NCBI GenBank assembly: GCA_027485575.1
Contig: JAIXQU010000088.1
Span: 18,460 to 82,459 of the forward strand
From: Cytophagaceae bacterium
GTDB lineage: Bacteria > Bacteroidota > Bacteroidia > Cytophagales > Flexibacteraceae
Direction: 5' to 3'
Length of the DNA: 64,000 bases
In this document: in pieces, positions 9,008 through 15,788 of the stretch
Layout: each line of letters opens with the position of its first letter
Position numbering within the stretch: the first letter of the stretch is position 1
Made by a program: the position numbers and the translations under genes
Notes under the pieces: model-generated
What the model saw: the letters and a program-made list of their open reading frames with translations, nothing else
What the model was told of the DNA's origin: nothing
The model's database searches: none

Positions 9008-10372
9008 ATGCTCAATATTTCACAAAACAAAGTTCCAAAAGACTGGGCCAACCAACAGTTCCAGGCCTTGCGAACAATGAATACTTACGAAAACGGTAGG
9101 ATTTTAGCCATTTGGTTGATGGGTATTTCTCTATTGTTGACACTTTGCCTTTTTTTGCCATGGCAACAAAATATTCCAGGCAAAGGTAAGCTGACGGCCC
9201 TTGATCCTGCCCATCGTCCTCAACAAATCCAAACGGCTATCGCAGGAAGAATTACCAGTTGGAAGGTTAAGGAAGGACAGTATGTAAATAAAGGCGATAC
9301 CATATTGACCTTGGCGGAGATTAAGGATGATTATTTTGATCCGGATTTGCTTAAAAGATTGTCAGAACAGCTGAATGCAAAAGAAACCAGCATTAAGGCT
9401 ACTGAAAATCAGGTGGCAGCCATAAAAATGCAAATCATTGCTCTTGAAAATGGAAGAAAGTTTACCCTTCAAAAGACAAGAAACAAGGTTAAACAAAACC
9501 GACTCAAGGTTATTAGCGATAGTACTGATTTTGAAGCTGAAAAAATCCAGTTCTCTACCGCAAAGCTGCAGTATGATAGGTTTAAGGCTCTTTTCGAAAA
9601 AGATGGTCTTATTTCTTTAACTGATTTGGAACGAAGAAATCTGAAGTTACAGGAAACGACCGCCAAAAAAATGAGCGCACAAAACAAATACTTTGTTGCT
9701 AAAAATGAGTTGATTAACTCCTTGATTGAGCTTAGTTCAGTTGATGCCGAATACTCGGATAAGATTTCAAAAGCAAGCTCAGAACTTGGCGCCAAGCAAA
9801 GCTATCTGGCAGATGCCCAAAGTGAGTATTCCAAACTAAGAAATAAAATTTCAAATGTTGAGGTAAGAACCCAGAATTATGCCTTAACAGCCCCGCAGGA
9901 TGGATTTATCATCAAGGCATTGAAAGTTGGATTGGGAGAAACTGTTAAAGAAAATGAAGCACTGGCAACCATAATGCCAGATATAAAGGTAAAAGCTGTA
10001 GAACTGTATGTGAAAGCCATGGATGTTCCTTTACTTTCAAGAGGGAGGCATGTCCGTTTGCAATTTGATGGATGGCCGGTCCTTCAGTTTTCTGGTTGGC
10101 CAAATGCCTCCGTTGGAACCTTTGGAGGGGAGGTCATTGTCATAGATTATGTTGCCTCAGTGGGAGGCGATTATCGTATTTTAGTAGTTCCTGATAGAAA
10201 CACCGATGAACCCTGGCCTGATCAATTGCGGTTGGGTTCAGGAGTTAATGGTTGGGTAATGTTGAATGATGTGCCGGTTTGGTATGAACTTTGGCGTCAA
10301 ATCAATGGGTTTCCGCCTACGATCAGTATGGAAGAGGCAGAAAAAAGTTTTGATAAACAAGATAAAAAATAG
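9008..10372 (+). CDS. HlyD-family membrane fusion protein (periplasmic adaptor)
   Basis: Adaptor that should link the inner-membrane ABC protein to the TolC-like channel. It has a cytoplasmic N-terminus of about 35 residues and one membrane helix (about 36-56). A first lipoyl half-domain (TAIAGRITSWKVKEGQYVNK) is followed by a long coiled-coil hairpin (about 115-285) rich in Lys, Gln and Leu. The second lipoyl half is APQDGFIIKALKVGLGETV, and a beta-barrel region comes last. Length 454 is normal for T1SS adaptors. The start lies 3 bases after the ABC stop, so translation is probably coupled. The adaptor looks intact, in contrast to the motif-poor ABC partner. Confidence 0.88.
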   Translation: MLNISQNKVPKDWANQQFQALRTMNTYENGRILAIWLMGISLLLTLCLFLPWQQNIPGKGKLTALDPAHRPQQIQTAIAGRITSWKVKEGQYVNKGDTILTLAEIKDDYFDPDLLKRLSEQLNAKETSIKATENQVAAIKMQIIALENGRKFTLQKTRNKVKQNRLKVISDSTDFEAEKIQFSTAKLQYDRFKALFEKDGLISLTDLERRNLKLQETTAKKMSAQNKYFVAKNELINSLIELSSVDAEYSDKISKASSELGAKQSYLADAQSEYSKLRNKISNVEVRTQNYALTAPQDGFIIKALKVGLGETVKENEALATIMPDIKVKAVELYVKAMDVPLLSRGRHVRLQFDGWPVLQFSGWPNASVGTFGGEVIVIDYVASVGGDYRILVVPDRNTDEPWPDQLRLGSGVNGWVMLNDVPVWYELWRQINGFPPTISMEEAEKSFDKQDKK

Positions 10373-10382
10373 AGTACTGATT

Positions 10383-11798
10383 TTGAAACTTGCCCGATCC
10401 CAAAGATTTCTAATCCTTACTTTTCTCCTTGTCCGGAATTTTTCTTTCGGCCAGGCAGACTCTTTGCTTACTCCCAGGATTTTTTTTAAAGCTGTAGCGC
10501 TTTATCATCCTTTGGTGAGACAGGCAAATTTATTTGGAGATGTTGCAAGCCAGGAGTTAATGATGAATAAGGGTCAATTGGATCCCAAGCTAAATACCCA
10601 ATTCAACAGAAAATCGTTTGACGGAAAGGAATATTACAATCTTTTCAATCCCGAAATTAAAATTCCAACCTGGCCTGGAATTGACTTTAAAGCTGGATTT
10701 GAGCGCAATGTGGGTTCAAACATAAGTGATGAGGATGTTACCCCGTTTAATGGTCTTCAATATTTTGGCATTGGCCTTCCTCTTGGCCAGGGACTATTTA
10801 CGGATGTTCGTAGAACCACCATTAAACAGGCAAAAATTGGCCTTCAATTGGCTGAAGCTGAAAGGCTTAAACAAATAAACAAAGTTGTTTTTACCGCTGC
10901 CAAAGACTATTGGGAATGGTATTTCAATGTAGAGCAACTTAACAACGCCAGAGATGCTTATCGTTTTGCTTCGGAAAGATACAGAGCAGTTGTTCAGCGT
11001 ATTATAGTTGGCGATTTGGCCCCGGTTGATTCGGTTGAAGCTTTGATTTTTTTGCAGGACAGGGATATTTTTTTAAAACAATCCAGGTTTGATGAGTTAA
11101 ACAGCAGGCTCCAACTTTCTACCCATCTTTGGTCGCCGGAAGCACAGCCGCTTGAGTTGGCTGAATCTGCAAAACCAGAAATTCCCAATGAGTTTATGGT
11201 TGTTGTATCTGATTCATTAATAACCAATCTAATTGGTTTGGCAAAAACACAACATCCTGAAATACAAAAGTTTCGTTTTAAAATCGACCAATTAAATTTA
11301 GAAAGGGACCTGGGGCGGGAAATGCTCAAACCCACATTGAATTTGAATTATACATGGCTTTCCAGAACTGATAACAGTGTCTGGGCAACAAATACCATTG
11401 ACAGAAACTATAAGTTTGGTTTTGATTTTGCATTTCCACTGTTTTTAAGAAAGGAAAGAGGAAAATTGGGTCTGGTAAAGACCAAAATATTGCAAACTCA
11501 ATTGGAGCAAAGTCAGGTGATTAGAAATATAGAGATTGACGTAACAACAAGCTTCAACGACCTTAAAAATCTGGAAAGTCTGATTGTCCTGCAAAGGAAA
11601 ATGGTAGATAACTATGAGAGGCTGAGGGATGCAGAAATAAAGAAATTTGAAAATGGGGAGAGCTCACTTTTTCTAATCAACAGCAGAGAAAGCAAGCTTA
11701 TCGAAAGCAGAATTAAACTTGCCTCATTGATATCAAAATATCAAAAGGAAAAAGCTGGTGTTTATTATGCAGCAGGTCGAAATCCTTTTAACCCATAG
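10383..11798 (+). CDS. TolC-family outer-membrane efflux/secretion channel
   Basis: Outer-membrane factor completing the ABC-HlyD-TolC set. The signal peptide core RFLILTFLLV ends near SFGQADS. The rest is alpha-helical, with two similar halves typical of TolC (first half around DYWEWYFNVEQL, second around SFNDLKNLESLIVLQRKM). The start is uncertain: no ATG lies just before the signal peptide. In-frame ATGs at 10266-10305 would overlap hlyD by 68-107 bases and add a long basic leader. I chose TTG 10383, 10 bases after the hlyD stop; CTG 10377 or ATT 10380 are alternatives. About 471 residues is a usual family size. Translation is probably coupled to hlyD. Confidence 0.82.
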   Translation: MKLARSQRFLILTFLLVRNFSFGQADSLLTPRIFFKAVALYHPLVRQANLFGDVASQELMMNKGQLDPKLNTQFNRKSFDGKEYYNLFNPEIKIPTWPGIDFKAGFERNVGSNISDEDVTPFNGLQYFGIGLPLGQGLFTDVRRTTIKQAKIGLQLAEAERLKQINKVVFTAAKDYWEWYFNVEQLNNARDAYRFASERYRAVVQRIIVGDLAPVDSVEALIFLQDRDIFLKQSRFDELNSRLQLSTHLWSPEAQPLELAESAKPEIPNEFMVVVSDSLITNLIGLAKTQHPEIQKFRFKIDQLNLERDLGREMLKPTLNLNYTWLSRTDNSVWATNTIDRNYKFGFDFAFPLFLRKERGKLGLVKTKILQTQLEQSQVIRNIEIDVTTSFNDLKNLESLIVLQRKMVDNYERLRDAEIKKFENGESSLFLINSRESKLIESRIKLASLISKYQKEKAGVYYAAGRNPFNP

Positions 11799-11878
11799 AT
11801 ATTTGATTACCAGTTGTTTCCAGGTTTATTGATTTTGCTCCAATCAAAAGTCAAATTGTGCACGATAACCAAAACATA

Positions 11879-13036
11879 ATGACAACCGAAGAACTGGTAG
11901 CCAGTTTTAAAAACCTTTACGGGGATGGGGATGAAATTAAGGTTTATTTCTCACCAGGAAGGGTAAATCTTATCGGGGAGCATATCGATTATAATGGTGG
12001 CTTTGTTTTTCCTGGCGCCTTAACACTTGGAATTTTTGGCGCAACCAGAAAGAGAAAGGATAATAAAATCCGCTTTTCTTCCTTAAATCATCCAGGCACC
12101 TATGAAATAGATTTTTCCCGGGCAATCGAATTTGAAAAAAGCAGGAGCTGGGCCAATTATCCTTCTGGTGTTATTTCCCTTTTGAAAAAGGAAGGGTATT
12201 CTTTGTCTGGTGCAGATGTCCTTTTTTCCGGAAATCTACCTGATGGTGCCGGGCTATCGTCCTCCGCTGCTATAGAGGTTTTGACTGGTTTTATGTTTTT
12301 AAAAGAATCAAATCAAAATGAAATAGACAAAGTCTGGCTCGCTAGATTTACGCAAAATGTTGAAAATCAATTTATTGGAGTAAATTGTGGAATAATGGAC
12401 CAGTTTTCAGTTTCGCTTGGGAAAAAAAACAATGCCATTTTTCTGAATTGCCAAACGCTGGAATATATCTACGCACCTTTTGACCTTGGAGAATACAGTT
12501 TGGTCATTCTAAATACGAACAAAAGAAGAGAATTGGCGGAAAGCAAATACAACGAAAGAAGAGGCCAATGTGAGGAGGCTTTGGAAATTTTAAGGAAACA
12601 TTATGAACTGTCAGATTTGTGTTCTGCAACTTTGGAAATGGTTGAAAATCATCTTTCTGACCCGATTCTAAAAGCCAGAGCAAGGCATGTTGTGTCTGAA
12701 AATCTTAGGGTTGTTAAGGCCATGGAGGTTCTGAAAATCGGCGATTTGGTTCAGTTTGGACAACTTTTAAAGGCTTCTCATCAATCTTTAAGGGATGATT
12801 ACGAGGTGACTGGCAAAGAGTTAGATACGATAACCAGATCAGCCAATGAACATTATTCATGTCTTGGTTCCAGAATGACAGGTGCGGGTTTTGGTGGCTG
12901 TGCGATCGCAGTTGTTAAAACCGCAGATATAGAGGATTTTATAAATAAAACAGGTGCAGACTATTTCTCAAAATGTGGATTGAGGGCTGATTTTTATATA
13001 AGCGGATTGGGAGAAGGGGTGCATCAGGTGAGTTAG
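11879..13036 (+). CDS. galK: Galactokinase
   Basis: GHMP kinase that phosphorylates galactose at C1 in the Leloir pathway, in the cytoplasm. The galactokinase signature GRVNLIGEHIDYNGGFVFP is near the N-terminus, the ATP-binding motif PDGAGLSSSAA follows at about residue 120, and the third GHMP motif GAGFGGCAIA is near the C-terminus. Length 385 is standard. An in-frame GTG at 11858 exists, but ATG 11879 (MTTEELVASF) is the better start. No other galactose gene (galT, galE, mutarotase) is adjacent. It lies 80 bases downstream of the tolC-like gene without an obvious terminator and converges with the DCC gene across a dispersed repeat. Confidence 0.94.
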   Translation: MTTEELVASFKNLYGDGDEIKVYFSPGRVNLIGEHIDYNGGFVFPGALTLGIFGATRKRKDNKIRFSSLNHPGTYEIDFSRAIEFEKSRSWANYPSGVISLLKKEGYSLSGADVLFSGNLPDGAGLSSSAAIEVLTGFMFLKESNQNEIDKVWLARFTQNVENQFIGVNCGIMDQFSVSLGKKNNAIFLNCQTLEYIYAPFDLGEYSLVILNTNKRRELAESKYNERRGQCEEALEILRKHYELSDLCSATLEMVENHLSDPILKARARHVVSENLRVVKAMEVLKIGDLVQFGQLLKASHQSLRDDYEVTGKELDTITRSANEHYSCLGSRMTGAGFGGCAIAVVKTADIEDFINKTGADYFSKCGLRADFYISGLGEGVHQVS

Positions 13037-13056
13037 CCAAGGATTTGTTTTTATCC

Positions 13057-13216
13057 CAGATTGGTTATTAGGAGTTCGTTATGAGAGGCTGACCCCGACA
13101 GCAAGGATGTGCTGGGCAAGCGTACAAAAAATGATGAAGTTTCTGATTTTAAGCAGTTTAGCATTGGAATACCTGCCTGTCGGCAGACAGGGAATTCCTG
13201 ATGACTATTATGGGAT
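13057..13216 (+). repeat. Dispersed intergenic repeat, copy A
   Basis: One of three related elements in the window (others at 17991-18210 and 52289-52476). The shared order is: an entry block like AGATTGGTTAT..GTTCGTTATGAGA, a variable middle, a block like AAGTTTCTGATTTTAAGCAG, then the hairpin CCTGTC-GGCA-GACAGG (13176-13191). That hairpin is nested in a longer imperfect one (GGAAT at 13166-13170 with ATTCC at 13194-13198), and ATTCCTGATGACTATT closes the element. It lies between convergent galK and the DCC gene. Reading it in one frame gives the spurious peptide PVGRQG. Confidence 0.75.
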
Positions 13217-13633
13217 TAAGAATCTTTCCATGATCTCAGGGGTCGGCATCATACATTTCTCCTGCTTCCCGAACCATTTGTATCTATTTGCAGCCACATA
13301 ATCATAAACCTTATTTCCAATAAATATTGGCAGCAGGCGGCCAATTGTCAATAAAAACCATGGAAAGGAGAGTTTACTGAATATCTCAATGATTGCCCTG
13401 TACTTTTGAAAAACCTTTCCGTTTGATATTACCACCACCGTATTCATTAATTCCGGGTCAATGGAAGATTCCATTTTTAGCTTTTCCTTTGAAAAGTCAG
13501 ATTGAAGTGGCGCAAATATCAGATTCTTTTTAGTGTCTCTGGGAATGAGAAATTGAATCAAACCATTGCATAGATTGCAAACTCCGTCAAACAAAACAAT
13601 TGTTTTCGTGCTGATTAATTCTTCGTTCTCCAT
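13208..13633 (-). CDS. DCC-family (DUF393) thiol-disulfide oxidoreductase-like protein
   Basis: A 141-residue protein of the DCC family, named for its N-terminal motif; here it is FDGVCNLCN with Cys19 and Cys22 and the leading Asp16. A hydrophobic stretch (SFPWFLLTIGRLLPIFIG) follows, then the usual C-terminal YDYVAANRYKWFG. Family members have a thioredoxin-like fold and an unproven redox role. No signal peptide is present. A -7-like TAACTTTG lies at 13677-13670. The start sits 1 base after the stop of a decayed coding stretch on the same strand. Its 3' end overlaps the edge of repeat copy A. Confidence 0.85.
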   Translation of the reverse strand: MENEELISTKTIVLFDGVCNLCNGLIQFLIPRDTKKNLIFAPLQSDFSKEKLKMESSIDPELMNTVVVISNGKVFQKYRAIIEIFSKLSFPWFLLTIGRLLPIFIGNKVYDYVAANRYKWFGKQEKCMMPTPEIMERFLIP

Positions 13634-13634
13634 T

Positions 13635-13895
13635 TCATTCTAAAAATCTCCTTCCCAGGTCATTTCCCGCAAAGTTATATTCCAGTCGCATAATATCTCC
13701 TCGAGGCAAAGTGTATTTTTGTTTCATTACTAAAATATTGTCAATCCAGATTTTGCATTTTTAGGCTGAACTTTTACCTTTCTAGAGACATCCATCGGCA
13801 TTGGCAATCCGCTTCTTCAAGGGAGCCTTTCAAAGTATCAGCTCTATTTTCGGATTTCTCAAAACTTTCTCCAGGGCTAATCAATAAATTTTGGT
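13635..13895 (-). pseudogene. Possible decayed coding stretch upstream of the DCC gene
   Basis: Three protein-like segments follow one another on the - strand in different frames, with no long intact ORF. The upstream one reads ISPGESFEKSENRADTLKG, the middle one LPMPMDVSRKVKVQPKNAK, the last one IWIDNILVMKQKYTLPRGD and on to a TGA at 13637-13635. The middle and last segments would join if one A were restored in the AAAA run near 13753-13758. The family is not recognised. It may be a recently broken gene once co-transcribed with the DCC gene, or chance; codon choice looks like coding DNA but the evidence is only by eye. Confidence 0.3.
13670..13677 (-). promoter_or_regulatory. Possible -7 element for the DCC gene
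   Basis: TAACTTTG matches the Bacteroidota -7 consensus TAnnTTTG, 37 bases before the DCC start. No good -33 TTG is seen at the right distance, so support is partial. Confidence 0.35.
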
Positions 13896-13965
13896 TTTAA
13901 AGGTTTGATAACCAATGATAAAATGTATTGAACAATCCTCGAAAAAAAGTAAAATCATATTTGAT

Positions 13966-13996
13966 TTGAATGGAAAGGAAGATTATTCTAGTTTTG
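13966..13996 (+). promoter_or_regulatory. Promoter TTG-N20-TAGTTTTG for a short transcript
   Basis: TTG at 13966-13968 and TAGTTTTG at 13989-13996, spacing 20, fit the Bacteroidota sigma-ABfr consensus. The expected start of transcription is near 14003. A strong terminator lies about 120-150 bases further on, before mazG. Confidence 0.6.
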
Positions 13997-14002
13997 TGCT
14001 TA

Positions 14003-14155
14003 TGATGTAAAAAGTAAGGTAAATTTTCAATGAACTCAATTTCCCAAAACTTTTTGTCGATTGTCCGACAGCAATTGCTTAAGGATAAAAGATGTTTTTA
14101 ACCAACACGCTAGTACGTTAAACCCCAAAGTTAATACCTTTGGGGTTTTATTTTT
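14003..14155 (+). ncRNA. Candidate small RNA or 23-codon micropeptide transcript
   Basis: The stretch is bounded by a consensus promoter (13966-13996) and a strong intrinsic terminator (14120-14153), giving a predicted RNA of about 150 bases. It can form a small hairpin around TGTCG-N6-CGACA (14055-14070). It also holds a short ORF at 14030-14101: ATG, 23 codons (beginning MNSISQNFLSIVRQ) and TAA 18 bases before the terminator stem. I cannot tell whether the product is RNA (for example a 6S-like or regulatory RNA), a micropeptide, or a leader attenuating mazG 50 bases downstream. The transcript unit is the supported part; the function is unknown. Confidence 0.45.
14120..14155 (+). terminator. 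Strong intrinsic terminator upstream of mazG
   Basis: An 11-bp perfect stem AACCCCAAAG / CTTTGGGGTT plus an outer A-T pair (14120-14130 and 14138-14148), loop TTAATAC, followed by TTTATTTTT. No conventional gene precedes it on this strand for over 1 kb, so it marks the end of a short transcript. Confidence 0.8.
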
Positions 14156-14205
14156 AAGCCTGTTTCCGGGTTGCCTTTTTTCTTTTTTTATCTTTATTTT
14201 TTTTT

Positions 14206-15006
14206 ATGATAACTCCATCAATCGATTTAAAACGAAGCATCAAATTAGAAGCATTTGATCAGTTGTTAACTGTTATGGATGAGCTAAGGTTGAATTGCCC
14301 ATGGGATAAAAAGCAGACCACTGAAACCCTCAGGCACCTTACCATTGAAGAGGTTTTTGAACTGGCGGAATCCATTACCAATGGCAATCCACAGGAATTG
14401 AAAAAGGAGTTGGGAGATGTCCTTCTTCATATAGTTTTTTATTGCCGTATTGCTTCTGAATCTGAGTATTTTGACGTTTCTGATGTGATTTTTTCATTAA
14501 TTGAAAAGTTAAAGCACAGGCATCCACATATTTATGGTTCGGTGGTTGTTGCCAATGAAGAAGAGGTAAAACGAAACTGGGAAGCTTTAAAAAAGAGCGA
14601 AGGTCAGACAGGAACGCTGTCCGGTGTTCCAGCCTCATTGCCTCCGATGATTAAAGCCATTCGCATTCAGGAAAAAGCACGTGGAGCTGGCTTTGATTGG
14701 GATAAACCAGAGCAGGTTTGGCAAAAAGTGGAGGAAGAAATAGATGAGTTTAAGGTTGAATGCCAAAATGCTGATTTTGATGTTGAAGCCGCCGAAAAGG
14801 AACTAGGAGACGTGTTTTTTTCCTTAATTAACTATGCCAGGTTTAAAGGGATTAACCCGGATTTGGCTTTGGAGCGAACCAACCTTAAGTTTATCAAAAG
14901 ATTTAATCACCTTGAAAAAAGAGCGGTTGAAACAGGCAAAATTCTGAATGAGATGACCTTGGACGAAATGGATGTTTTTTGGAATGAAGCCAAAAAATTT
15001 GAATAG
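14206..15006 (+). CDS. mazG: Nucleoside triphosphate pyrophosphohydrolase MazG
   Basis: Hydrolyses NTPs/dNTPs to the monophosphate and pyrophosphate, a house-cleaning enzyme of the cytoplasm. Two tandem MazG domains are visible: the first with PWDKKQTTETL, EEVFELAE and KELGDVLLH, the second with GFDWDKPEQVW, EEIDEFK and KELGDVFFS, each giving the metal-binding ExxE...ExxD pattern. Length 266 matches the two-domain MazG. The start ATG 14206 follows a T-rich leader right after a strong terminator, so its own promoter must lie in about 50 bases or be read-through from the short transcript upstream. A bidirectional terminator follows. Confidence 0.93.
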   Translation: MITPSIDLKRSIKLEAFDQLLTVMDELRLNCPWDKKQTTETLRHLTIEEVFELAESITNGNPQELKKELGDVLLHIVFYCRIASESEYFDVSDVIFSLIEKLKHRHPHIYGSVVVANEEEVKRNWEALKKSEGQTGTLSGVPASLPPMIKAIRIQEKARGAGFDWDKPEQVWQKVEEEIDEFKVECQNADFDVEAAEKELGDVFFSLINYARFKGINPDLALERTNLKFIKRFNHLEKRAVETGKILNEMTLDEMDVFWNEAKKFE

Positions 15007-15017
15007 TTTCATTCATA

Positions 15018-15048
15018 AAAAAGGCCTCATTTTATTAAGGCCTTTTTT
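15018..15048. terminator. Bidirectional terminator between mazG and the His-tailed protein gene
   Basis: A 10-bp stem AAAAAGGCCT / AGGCCTTTTT (15018-15027 and 15038-15047), loop CATTTTATTA. A and T tracts on both sides allow it to serve both convergent genes. Confidence 0.85.
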
Positions 15049-15056
15049 ATTTTCAC

Positions 15057-15497
15057 TTAATGCTTATGGTCGTGGCCATCGTGGTCGTGGTGATCATGCC
15101 CGTCACCTGGCTGGCATTTTTCTACAATGGCATGAAAAGTGTCATGAAGGGCGATTAATGCCTTTTTGATTTCCTCGTCTGAACCCTTTGCTTTTACCAA
15201 TTTGTTAAGACTTTTTGATTCGGTTTGAAGTTTTTTAACGGCTTCGACAACATCTTTTTTATTAAACTCGGCCGGGATTTTACCGGAGGCTAATAAATTG
15301 GCTTTCTCTTCTAACTCCCCACTTCTCTTTTTAATAGGTTCCAGGTCTCCGGTTTCACTTGGATGAAAGGTCGCAGACATCACTGAATGATAGGCTTTTA
15401 TCTCTTCCCATTTATCAAATTTTCCCTGGCAATAAGAAATATTATGAAAGCCCAAAATGAGAAATGAGGCTATCAGGGTTATGGTTTTTTTAATCAT
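15057..15497 (-). CDS. Exported helical protein with His/Asp-rich C-terminal metal-binding tail
   Basis: A 146-residue protein with a signal peptide (IKKTITLIASFLIL, cleavage near SYCQG). The mature part is strongly helical and charged, with AYHSVMSATFHPSETGDLEP and LIALHDTFHAIVEKCQPGDG. It ends in a tail of alternating His and Asp (GHDHHDHDGHDHKH). The helical pattern with paired His and Met recalls four-helix periplasmic metal or haem binders (cytochrome b562/c'-like), but no CxxCH is present. The tail suggests Ni, Zn, Cu or Co binding. ATG 15497 is preferred over ATG 15521 because it begins the signal peptide directly. Function is not established. Confidence 0.65.
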   Translation of the reverse strand: MIKKTITLIASFLILGFHNISYCQGKFDKWEEIKAYHSVMSATFHPSETGDLEPIKKRSGELEEKANLLASGKIPAEFNKKDVVEAVKKLQTESKSLNKLVKAKGSDEEIKKALIALHDTFHAIVEKCQPGDGHDHHDHDGHDHKH

Positions 15498-15725
15498 TGT
15501 TTTTTTCGGCGAATTTAACATTTCCAGGTTAAAATCAGCAAGCGTTCTGGATTCTTTAGATTTGAAAAAGTATCTTCAATCTTAAATTAGGTCCAATTTA
15601 TTGATTTTCATTGTGGAGTTGATTGTTATTATGTGTCTCCGGATTTAAGTTAATGTCTTACGCTGGAATGTATTTTATATTATTTTCTGGTTTTTGAGGC
15701 AAACTCAAGGCCATAATTTATTATC

Positions 15726-15754
15726 TTGGTTTCCAACATTGTTTTTTAGTTTTG
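15726..15754 (+). promoter_or_regulatory. Promoter of the M1 peptidase gene
   Basis: TTG at 15726-15728 and TAGTTTTG at 15747-15754, spacing 18. The ATG follows 34 bases after the -7 element. Confidence 0.55.
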
Positions 15755-15788
15755 GGTTATTATTCTTTACAAACATTCAGCATAACTA

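Noticed and set aside
13107..13301. 65-codon + strand ORF containing LPVGRQGIPDD
   Set aside because: It is the translation of repeat copy A and runs into the DCC gene on the other strand; the PVGRQG string is the hairpin read as protein.
14061..14258. 65-codon + strand ORF overlapping the mazG start
   Set aside because: It reads through the terminator stem, overlaps mazG out of frame and has a run of Phe from the T-rich leader.
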